From positions 196,422 through 260,421 of the forward strand of contig JACKGY010000008.1 in assembly GCA_020639295.1 (NCBI GenBank): a stretch of DNA of 64,000 bases, in the 5' to 3' direction. Both the position numbers and the translations under genes were made by a program. The notes under the pieces are model-generated. The model had not been told where the DNA came from. It searched no databases and was given only the letters and a program-made list of their open reading frames with translations. Shown here in pieces: positions 35,102-42,135 of this stretch; the stretch's first letter is position 1; each line of letters begins with the position of its first letter. Source of the DNA: Planctomycetota bacterium (GTDB lineage Bacteria; Planctomycetota; GCA-002687715; DRQF01).

Positions 35102-35173
35102 TTGCCCGACTAGGACTCGAACCTAGAATGAGAGAATCAGAATCTCCTGTGTTACCAATTACACCATCGGGCA
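35102..35173 (-). tRNA. tRNA-Gln (CTG)
   Basis: Minus strand: acceptor TGCCCGA with TCGGGCA, discriminator A, D arm GGTGTAATTGGTAACAC, anticodon stem GGAGA/TCTCT with loop TTCTGAT (anticodon CTG), T arm CTAGG-TTCGAGT-CCTAG. U1-A72 pairing fits tRNA-Gln. CCA is not encoded. Confidence 0.94.
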
Positions 35174-35315
35174 GTGCCGCCGGCTTGGCGCGGCAGGGTG
35201 ATAACAGATCGCGCCGCCGCCTGCCAAGGGTCGGGAGCCAGGTTTCCGGGCCGCGGCGCCGGCCCCGCGGGCGCCGCTTGACCCCTTCCGGAGCGCTGGT
35301 TAACTAGGGTCCCAC

Positions 35316-35387
35316 TACCCGGTGGTGTAATCGGTAACACAAGTGGTTTTGGTCCATTCGTTCCAGGTTCGAGTCCTGGCCGGGTAA
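35316..35387 (+). tRNA. tRNA-Gln (TTG)
   Basis: Plus strand: acceptor TACCCGG with CCGGGTA, discriminator A, D arm GGTGTAATCGGTAACAC nearly identical to the other tRNA-Gln, anticodon loop TTTTGGT (anticodon TTG), T arm CCAGG-TTCGAGT-CCTGG. It diverges from tRNA-Gln (CTG) across a 142-base spacer. CCA is not encoded. Confidence 0.94.
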
Positions 35388-35414
35388 TCACCGCCCCCTC
35401 CGGGCGACCTCCCC

Positions 35415-36647
35415 TCAACCGAGCTGGCGACGCAGGAGGTCGAGCGCGTGCATGGCCGCGCGACGACGGACGTCGAGGCGGTCGCCCGGGTGGATCCGCC
35501 GCTCGGCGACCGCGCCCTCCGGCCCCGCGGCGGCGACCCAGACCAGACCGACCGGCTTCTCGGCGCTGCCCCCGGTCGGGCCGGCGATCCCGGTGGTCGC
35601 GATCGCCCAGTCGGCGCCCAGGGCGCGCCGGGCGCCACGCGCCATGGCCAGGGCGCAGTCCTCGCTCACCGCGCCGCGAGCGCGATCATCGAGGATCGCG
35701 GCGTCGACGCCCAGGAGGGCGGTCTTCACCTCGTTGGCGTAGGCGACGACCCCGCCCCGCAGCACGGCGGAGACCCCCGGGAGCGCGGTGATCATCTCGC
35801 CCACGAGGCCCCCGGTGAGCGACTCGGCGATGGCCAGGGTCTCGCCCCGAGCCAGCAGGCAGGCCACGACCACCTCCTCGAGGGCGCGACCGTCGGCCGA
35901 ATGCAGGCTGGCGCCGAAGAGCTGGCGCAAGGCCTCCTCCTCGGCATCGAGCATGGCCTCGGCGCGCTCGGCATCGACGTCGACGGCGCGGATCGCGAGC
36001 TGGACCTCGCCGGACTTGGCGGCGATGCCGTAGAGCGGATTGCGGCCGCGCTCGAGGCGATCGCCCAGCATGATCGCGACCCGCGACTCGGCCAGGCCGG
36101 CGAGCCGGACGAGACGTTCGCGCCGGAGCGTCGCCGGTCGACCGAGCAGGTCGAGCGCGCCGCCCTCGATCATGCCGCGCAGCTCGGAGGGCACGCCGGG
36201 TAGACAGAGGAGGCGATGACCCCGGCGCTCGGCGAGGACCCCGGGGGCGAGTCCCACCGGGTTGGTCACCTTGGCCGTGCCGCGGGGCAGGATGGCCTCG
36301 ATCGGGATCTCCGGCGGAATCGGACGGCCGAGCCGCCGCCAGAATGCCTCGACGTCGGCGCGGGCCTCGGGCACGAGAACGAGGTCGACGCCGAGCGCCG
36401 CGGCGAGCGCCGGTCGGGTCAGGTCGTCGGCGGTGCCGCCGAGACCGCCCGAGACGACCGTCGCCTCGACCTCGTCGAGGGCCGCGTCCAGGCAACGGGT
36501 GAGGCGATCGAGGTCGTCACCGACGACGTCGAAGGCCACGACCTCGAAACCGCGGGTGGTGAGGGCCCGGGCGATGAGGGCGCCGTTCGTGTCGGCCAGC
36601 CGGCCCTCGACCAGCTCGTCGCCGCTGAGCAGGACCCGGGCCCTCAC
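35415..36647 (-). CDS. cinA: CinA family protein (competence/damage-inducible; NMN deamidase domain)
   Basis: 410 residues from the GTG at 36647, which overlaps the tatC stop (GTGA). N-terminal molybdopterin-binding-like domain with LLSGDELVEGRLADTN, VVSGGLGGTADDLT and LCLPGVPSELRGM. C-terminal CinA domain (about 255-410) with LAIAESLTGGLVGEMIT, VAYANEVKTALLGV and ATTGIAGPTGG, the nicotinamide-mononucleotide deamidase part. Full-length two-domain protein. Coupled to tatC. Confidence 0.93.
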   Translation of the reverse strand: MRARVLLSGDELVEGRLADTNGALIARALTTRGFEVVAFDVVGDDLDRLTRCLDAALDEVEATVVSGGLGGTADDLTRPALAAALGVDLVLVPEARADVEAFWRRLGRPIPPEIPIEAILPRGTAKVTNPVGLAPGVLAERRGHRLLCLPGVPSELRGMIEGGALDLLGRPATLRRERLVRLAGLAESRVAIMLGDRLERGRNPLYGIAAKSGEVQLAIRAVDVDAERAEAMLDAEEEALRQLFGASLHSADGRALEEVVVACLLARGETLAIAESLTGGLVGEMITALPGVSAVLRGGVVAYANEVKTALLGVDAAILDDRARGAVSEDCALAMARGARRALGADWAIATTGIAGPTGGSAEKPVGLVWVAAAGPEGAVAERRIHPGDRLDVRRRAAMHALDLLRRQLG

Positions 36648-38026
36648 CGACCGGCTCCGGCGCGGTAGACCCAGGTCGACATCACGCCCTGCCACCAGCC
36701 GCGCCAGGCGGTCTTGATCGCGCCATGCGCGCTCGCGTCGTCGTCCTCGAGCAAGGAACGCACGCCGGGCGGGTTCGAGCCGACGAGCGCCGCGGCCATG
36801 GCCGAGAGTTCGGGGAGATCGTCCTCGCTCGCCTGTTCGATGGCCAGGACCAGGAGACCCATGAAGTCCAGGCCCGGCAGCTCGTCGACGAGTTCGACGG
36901 TCACCGAATGCGAGGCGTTGCTCACCAGGAAATGGGTCGCCCTGCCCTCGGCGCCCATCGGCTGGATGCGGCGATCGCTGTAGCTGAAGCGCAGCAGCGC
37001 GGCCTTCTTGCCGTCGCCCACGACGACCAGCTCCTCCTCATCGCCGGGGATGATCTGGAACAGGGCCTTGGCCTTGAAGTCGATCGAGCGCAGCTGGTCG
37101 AGCAGGCTGAAGTAGGGAAAGCCCTCGTTCGATTCCTCCTCGTCGACGGCGTGACGCATCCGCTGGGTAACCAGACGACCGCGGTAGGCGTCGACCAGCT
37201 CGCCCTGGAAGTAGACCAGGATGGCGGCGATGCCGACCAGGACGAGACCGCGCCGTCGCCAGCGCTTCCAGTCGACGGCCTCGCGCTCGGGCTCGAGCAG
37301 CCAGGCGAAGCCGATGCCCAGCTCGAAGAGCAGGCAGATCGGCGTCGCCATCAGCACCTGCGTCACGGCGTCGGGCGGGGTGAGGATCGCGCCCAGGATG
37401 AAGGCGCCGAGGATGAAGTAGCGCCGCTTCTCGCGGAAGGTGCGCGCCCGGACCAGGCCGATCTTGGCCATCAGGGCCATCGCGATCGGCAGCTCGAAGA
37501 CGACCCCCAGCACCAGGGTCAGGGTGGTGAAGAGCGACAGGTACTCCGAGAGGCCGATCCAGTTCTGCAGCACGCCGGGATCGGCGAAGGAGAGGAGGTA
37601 ACGCAAGCCGATCGGGATCAGCATCGTGTAGCCGAAGGCCACGCCACCGAAGAAGAGGATGAACATCGGCGGCACGAAGCGGTAGACCGCCTTCTTCTCG
37701 TGGTCGTAGAGACCGGCGCCGACGAAGGCCCAGAATTGCCACATCCAGACCGGCGCCGCGCAGAGCAGGGCGACGATCAGCGAGACCTTCATGTAGGCGA
37801 AGAAGGAGTCGGCCGGGCTGCGGGTGAACAGGTGGTTGGCGTCGAGCCGCAGGTCGCGGGCGACCTCGCTGAAGGGAGCCACGACGAAGCGGAGGACCGG
37901 AACGTGCCAGTTGAAGACGATGATGAAGGCGAGCAGGGTCGCGAGGATCGCCCGGATGAGCCGTCGACGCAGCTCGTCCAGATGATCCCCGAAGCTCATC
38001 TCGACCTCTTCGACCTTGTCGTCCAT
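36644..38026 (-). CDS. tatC: Sec-independent protein translocase TatC with extra C-terminal domain
   Basis: 460 residues against about 250 for standard TatC. Residues 1-245 are TatC: SFGDHLDELRRRL at the N-terminus (signal-binding Glu), six membrane segments, E110 in GLYDHEKKAVYRF and TPPDAVTQ at 216-223. An added hydrophobic segment (GLVLVGIAAILVYF, 260-273) leads into about 185 residues with no Tat counterpart, containing ELVVVGDGKKAALLRFSYSD and a TTHLVS-like strand, probably periplasmic. No tatA or tatB nearby. Exports folded, twin-arginine-tagged proteins. Confidence 0.94.
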   Translation of the reverse strand: MDDKVEEVEMSFGDHLDELRRRLIRAILATLLAFIIVFNWHVPVLRFVVAPFSEVARDLRLDANHLFTRSPADSFFAYMKVSLIVALLCAAPVWMWQFWAFVGAGLYDHEKKAVYRFVPPMFILFFGGVAFGYTMLIPIGLRYLLSFADPGVLQNWIGLSEYLSLFTTLTLVLGVVFELPIAMALMAKIGLVRARTFREKRRYFILGAFILGAILTPPDAVTQVLMATPICLLFELGIGFAWLLEPEREAVDWKRWRRRGLVLVGIAAILVYFQGELVDAYRGRLVTQRMRHAVDEEESNEGFPYFSLLDQLRSIDFKAKALFQIIPGDEEELVVVGDGKKAALLRFSYSDRRIQPMGAEGRATHFLVSNASHSVTVELVDELPGLDFMGLLVLAIEQASEDDLPELSAMAAALVGSNPPGVRSLLEDDDASAHGAIKTAWRGWWQGVMSTWVYRAGAGR

Positions 38027-38162
38027 GGCGGCTCGGCTCCTCGCCGGGACGATAACCCGCGACGCTCGTCAGCTCCACGGGCGAGGCTGGCGATTCGACC
38101 CCGCGAAGGAGTCGCGACCGCGGGAGGCCTTCGCACCGCGCGCGGCTTGCCTCGAAACGGAG

Positions 38163-38194
38163 CGAGGCCGCCCACCCCGTGGTGGACGGCCTCG
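38163..38194 (-). terminator. Terminator after the coiled-coil protein gene
   Basis: CGAGGCCG pairs with CGGCCTCG, extended by CCACC/GGTGG across one mismatch, loop CCGT. On the minus strand the tail is CTCCGTTTCG. It starts 28 bases after the stop at 38223. Confidence 0.7.
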
Positions 38195-38222
38195 ATTCCG
38201 TTCGGCCGGATGGCCCTGGCGA

Positions 38223-39500
38223 TCAGTACTTGAGGTAGGACTCGAGGTCCTGGGCGCGGAGCATCTCGGTGCCCCAGCGGATCGCGTCGTTGTAGGCCTC
38301 GGTCTCCTTGAACCAGTTCGGGTTGGCGTCGTCGCCGATCGCCTCCGGGTCCGGGTTGGCGCCGAGGACGACGAAGTCGACGAAGATCGAGAAGTCGTCG
38401 ACGACCTTCATGCCGTACTGCTCCAGGATGGCCTTCGCCTGCTGGTTGGTGAACCGGCCAGGCAGGTTGCCCAGGAAGTAGAAGGTCATGGCGCCATCGC
38501 GCTCGAAGATCGGGCTGGTGATGAAGTCGCCACGCTCCGGCTTGGCGCCGTCCTCGAGAGAGCAGAGCGCGCGGCCGAGCTCGACGTCGGTGACCACGAT
38601 GTAGCCGTGGTACTCCTTCACCCGGCCCTTGGCGAGGCTGTAGGTGTTGAAGCGGGTACCGCGACGGAGACCGTGCTTGCTGCCCAGGTCGATGTAGCAG
38701 GTGGCGGCACCGAGGCTGACGCCGGTGACGTTGCCGTCCGGGATGTTCCGCTCGCGCTTGGTGCGGATCTCGGTCTTGAAGGACCGGACCTCGCGCTCGA
38801 AGGAGTTGGTCGCGTTCTTGAGCGCGGTGATCTCCTCGTTGCTCGAGGTCAGGAGGGCCTCGTACTTGTCGGTGGTCGCCGACAGATCGCCCTGCAGGGC
38901 GTCCTTCTGGCTCTCGAGCAGCTGCTCCTTGGCGGCGTTGCCCTCGCGGAGCTGGTTGAGGGCGTCGTTCTTGCCCGAGAGCTCCGTGTTGTGCGTGGTG
39001 ACCATGTCGTCGTTCGCGCGCTCGGCGGTCGACTTGGCGCCCTTCAGGGTCTCGATCTCCGACTTCAGCGAGGCGATCTCGGTACGCAGGCCGTTCACCA
39101 TCGCCTCGGCCGGGGCGTCGATGGCGTCGAGGGTGACCATGCTCTCGTCACCGGCGAAGACGGTGCGGGCCTCGTTGACCTTGCGCTGGATCGGCGCGAC
39201 GGCCTGCTCGCGGATCTTCTTGAGGTAGGTGGAAACGTCGTCACCATCCTCGATCGGCGGCATCTTGGCGGGAACGGTGGCGCCGACGGCCGTGGCGACC
39301 TCCTCGTAGGCGGAGCGCAGCATGACCTCGCGATTGGTCGCGACGTCGAGCGCGGCCTTGGCATCGGTCGCGGCCTTGGTCTTCGCCTCGTTGTCGCTGA
39401 ATTCGGTGAACCACAACGCCCAGCCGGCGATCGCGACCACCAGCGTGATGATGAGGAACATGATGTGGACCGCGCCGGCCTGGCGAGTTGAAGGCGTCAT
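38223..39500 (-). CDS. Membrane-anchored coiled-coil protein with BRCT-like C-terminus
   Basis: 425 residues from the ATG at 39500 (AGGAGG upstream). One N-terminal transmembrane segment (IMFLIITLVVAIAGWALWF), then a long coiled coil (about 35-245, for example LRTEIASLKSEIETLKGAKS). A small beta domain follows around TCYIDLGSKHGLRRGTRFNT, then a C-terminal stretch from FYFLGNLPGRFTNQQAKAIL to the end. That stretch has a BRCT-like order: strand, Gly, helix, VDFVVLG strand, K-x-x-x-A helix (KETEAYNDAIRWG), LESYL. A consensus promoter lies upstream (39672-39701). Possibly a structural or scaffold protein at the membrane; role unknown. Confidence 0.8.
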   Translation of the reverse strand: MTPSTRQAGAVHIMFLIITLVVAIAGWALWFTEFSDNEAKTKAATDAKAALDVATNREVMLRSAYEEVATAVGATVPAKMPPIEDGDDVSTYLKKIREQAVAPIQRKVNEARTVFAGDESMVTLDAIDAPAEAMVNGLRTEIASLKSEIETLKGAKSTAERANDDMVTTHNTELSGKNDALNQLREGNAAKEQLLESQKDALQGDLSATTDKYEALLTSSNEEITALKNATNSFEREVRSFKTEIRTKRERNIPDGNVTGVSLGAATCYIDLGSKHGLRRGTRFNTYSLAKGRVKEYHGYIVVTDVELGRALCSLEDGAKPERGDFITSPIFERDGAMTFYFLGNLPGRFTNQQAKAILEQYGMKVVDDFSIFVDFVVLGANPDPEAIGDDANPNWFKETEAYNDAIRWGTEMLRAQDLESYLKY

Positions 39501-39671
39501 CAAAGAAAAACCTCCTGAGGCGCGAGCTTCATCATCCTCGCACCGACTATTCCCTAGTTTTCCCGGTCGCACCGCGGGCGGTGCGGGCTCAGGATAGCGG
39601 AGCCCCCTCGGCATTGAAAGCCTTGGCGAAAAGGCCCGGGGCCGCTGGTCCCCCTCTTCTCGAGCGGCGGG

Positions 39672-39701
39672 ATTTTAGGGCCCATGGCGAAGGGGTGTCA
39701 A
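39672..39701 (-). promoter_or_regulatory. Near-consensus promoter for the coiled-coil protein gene
   Basis: On the minus strand TTGACA (39696-39701), 18-base spacer, TAAAAT (39672-39677). It lies about 170 bases upstream of the ATG at 39500 and is the best promoter match in the window. Confidence 0.75.
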
Positions 39702-39727
39702 CCCGTAAAAAAGCGCGCGCAAGGGCG

Positions 39728-39757
39728 TTGACCGATTGATCTTAACCCTGCTACAGT
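39728..39757 (+). promoter_or_regulatory. Promoter for coaE-rho
   Basis: TTGACC (39728-39733), 18-base spacer, TACAGT (39752-39757). It lies about 180 bases upstream of coaE and diverges from the promoter at 39672-39701, whose -35 box is 26 bases away. Confidence 0.65.
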
Positions 39758-39938
39758 CCCCTCGTTCCCAGCCCTGGGAACGTCCTCACCGCCCGCCCCT
39801 GACCCTGCGCCCCCTGGGCCCGTCGTTCCGGAACTCGGCGCGAGGACTTGCGAACCCGTATCCGACGATCACGTCGATCGATCGACTTCCCGAACCATCT
39901 CCCGCGCCCGTTCGAGATTTCCCGCCACGAGGCCCACC

Positions 39939-40538
39939 ATGACCACCGTTCTCGGCGTCATCGGCGGCATCGGCTCCGGCAAGTCGGCCGTCTCCAGAGC
40001 CTTCGCGCGACTGGGGGCGGTGGTCCTGGACGCCGATGCCCTGGCCCACGAGGTCCTGGCCCGACCGGAGACCCGGAGGGCCCTCGTGGAGGCCTTCGGC
40101 GCGGGGATCGTCGACGGCGGGGGCGCCCTGGACCGGGGAGCCCTTGCGGCCCGGGTCTTCGGCCCCGAGCGGACGGCGGAACGGAATCGCTTGAATGAAA
40201 TCGTCCACCCGGCGGTCCGGCGCGAGCTGGATGCCGGCCTCGAGGCCGCCCGGAGGGAGGCAGCCCCGCTGGTGATCCTGGATGTCCCTCTCCTGCTCGA
40301 GTCGCCCTACCGGGAGGTCTGCGATCGCATCCTCTTCGTCAAGGCCGGCCTGGAACATCGGCGTCGGCGCGTGCGCGCCCGGGGCTGGACCGACCAGGAA
40401 CTCGAGCGGCGGGAGAGCTCCCAGTCGCCGCTGGCGGACAAGGAAAGTGCGGCTCAGCTCGTGCTGGTCAACGAAGGCGACCTGCATCAGCTCGAGTCGG
40501 AAGTGAAGAAGCTGTACGACGCCCTCGTCGTCGGCTGA
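39939..40538 (+). CDS. coaE: Dephospho-CoA kinase
   Basis: 199 residues. Last step of coenzyme A synthesis, phosphorylating the 3' hydroxyl of dephospho-CoA. P-loop GGIGSGKSAVSRAF at the N-terminus, then DADALAHEVL, the IVHPAVRREL block and DVPLLLES in the lid/core region, RESSQSPLADKESAAQ near the end. Rho starts 13 bases downstream. Confidence 0.95.
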   Translation: MTTVLGVIGGIGSGKSAVSRAFARLGAVVLDADALAHEVLARPETRRALVEAFGAGIVDGGGALDRGALAARVFGPERTAERNRLNEIVHPAVRRELDAGLEAARREAAPLVILDVPLLLESPYREVCDRILFVKAGLEHRRRRVRARGWTDQELERRESSQSPLADKESAAQLVLVNEGDLHQLESEVKKLYDALVVG

Positions 40539-40551
40539 TCTGGAGATCGTG

Positions 40552-42081
40552 ATGGCCAAGGCCGCCAAGAAGAAGACGTCGAAGAAGTCCGCGACCAAGA
40601 AGAGCGACATCGTCCAGGAGGAACTCGCCCTCGATCTCGAGAGCGTCGCCACCGAGCCCGAGGTGGTCGAGGACGCGGAGCCCGCCGAGGAGATCGAGGA
40701 CGGCGGCGCCCGCCGCAAGGCGAAGGCCTCGCGCAAGCGGGCCGAGCCCGAGCTGCCGCAGCCGGACGTCGAGGACGAGGTCGCGGAAATCGAGGCCCAG
40801 GACGCCGGCTACGAGGGCCCGGTCCCGGAGACGCTCCATCTCTCCGACCTGCAGCGCAAGGCGCTGGCCGACCTGCAGACGATGGCCCTCGAGGAGGGCA
40901 TCGAGGACACCACCGGCATGGCCAAGCAGGATCTGATCTTCAAGATCCTGAAGCTGCGTACCTCGCGCAACGGGGTCATGAAGGGCGAGGGCGTCCTGGA
41001 GATCCTGCCCGACGGCTTCGGCTTCCTCCGCTCGCCGGCCTACAACTATCTCCCCTGCCCCGACGACATCTACATCTCGCCCTCGCAGATCCGTCGCTTC
41101 GGCCTCAAGACCGGCTGCAAGGTCACCGGCCAGATCCGGCCGCCCAAGGAGAACGAGCGCTACTTCGCGCTGCTCCGGGTCGAGACCGTCAACGAGCAGC
41201 CCCCGGAGAAGCTGATCGAGACGCCGGTCTTCGAGGAGCTGACCCCGCTCTATCCGGAGAAGCGGTTCATCCTCGAGACGACGCCGGACGAGATCGCGAT
41301 GCGGATCGTCGACCTCATCGCCCCGATCGGCAAGGGCCAGCGCGGCCTGATCGTCGCCCCGCCGCGAACGGGCAAGACGATCCTGCTGCAGAAGTTCGCC
41401 AACGCCATCGCCACCAACAACCCCGAGGTCGACCTCATCGTGCTGCTCATCGACGAGCGCCCGGAGGAGGTGACCGACATGGAGCGTTCGGTCCGCGGCG
41501 AGGTGATCTCGTCCACCTTCGACGAACCCGCCAGCCGGCACATCCAGGTGGCGGAGATGGTGATCGAGAAGGCCAAGCGCATGGTCGAGTACGGCCGTGA
41601 CGTGGTCATCCTCCTCGACTCCATCACCCGTCTCGGCCGGGCCTACAACACCGAGGTGCCGCACTCCGGCAAGATCCTCTCCGGTGGTGTCGACGCGGCC
41701 GCCCTGCAGAAGCCGAAGCGCTTCTTCGGCGCCGCCCGCAACATCGAGTTCGGCGGCAGCCTGACGATCCTGGCGACCGCGCTGATCGAGACCGGCAGCC
41801 GCATGGACGAGGTCATCTTCGAGGAGTTCAAGGGCACCGGCAACATGGAGCTCCAGCTCGACCGGCGCCTCTCCGACAAGCGCATCTTCCCGGCGATCGA
41901 CATCAACCGCTCGGGCACGCGCAAGGAGGAGCTGCTCCTCGACCCCGAGGAGCTGAAGCGCATCTACCTGCTGCGCAAGGTCATCAACGACATGAACCCG
42001 GTCGACGCCATGGATCTGCTTTCCCAGCGGATCAAGAAGACGCAGACCAACATCGAGTTCCTGATGTCGATGAACCTCTGA
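40552..42081 (+). CDS. rho: Transcription termination factor Rho with charged N-terminal extension
   Basis: 509 residues from the ATG at 40552 (a GTG three bases earlier is also in frame); standard Rho has about 420. The first 90 residues are Lys- then Glu-rich (KAAKKKTSKKSATKKS, EPEVVEDAEPAEEIED). Then come the Rho N-terminal domain, the RNA-binding cold-shock-like domain (GEGVLEILPDGFGFLRSPAY), Walker A in VAPPRTGKTILLQKFA, Q-loop region, Walker B in VVILLDSITRLGRAYN, and R-loop TALIETGSRMDEVIFEEFKG. Co-transcribed with coaE. Confidence 0.97.
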   Translation: MAKAAKKKTSKKSATKKSDIVQEELALDLESVATEPEVVEDAEPAEEIEDGGARRKAKASRKRAEPELPQPDVEDEVAEIEAQDAGYEGPVPETLHLSDLQRKALADLQTMALEEGIEDTTGMAKQDLIFKILKLRTSRNGVMKGEGVLEILPDGFGFLRSPAYNYLPCPDDIYISPSQIRRFGLKTGCKVTGQIRPPKENERYFALLRVETVNEQPPEKLIETPVFEELTPLYPEKRFILETTPDEIAMRIVDLIAPIGKGQRGLIVAPPRTGKTILLQKFANAIATNNPEVDLIVLLIDERPEEVTDMERSVRGEVISSTFDEPASRHIQVAEMVIEKAKRMVEYGRDVVILLDSITRLGRAYNTEVPHSGKILSGGVDAAALQKPKRFFGAARNIEFGGSLTILATALIETGSRMDEVIFEEFKGTGNMELQLDRRLSDKRIFPAIDINRSGTRKEELLLDPEELKRIYLLRKVINDMNPVDAMDLLSQRIKKTQTNIEFLMSMNL

Positions 42082-42098
42082 GCCCGAGGGCGACGGGA

Positions 42099-42121
42099 GC
42101 GTGCCGCCGCGGGCGGCGCGC
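42099..42121. terminator. Hairpin between convergent rho and HEAT-repeat genes
   Basis: GCGTGCCGCC pairs with GGCGGCGCGC (one G-T) around a 3-base loop, between the 3' ends of rho (plus) and the gene ending at 42136 (minus). No T tract. Confidence 0.45.
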
Positions 42122-42135
42122 TGCCCGATCGGCCC

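Larger units (their letters stand above)
39501..39938. other. Divergent promoter region
   Basis: About 440 bases between the coiled-coil protein and coaE. No gene seen. It contains two good sigma-70-type promoters, back to back, annotated separately, and a relatively AT-rich patch around 39705-39755. Confidence 0.6.
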
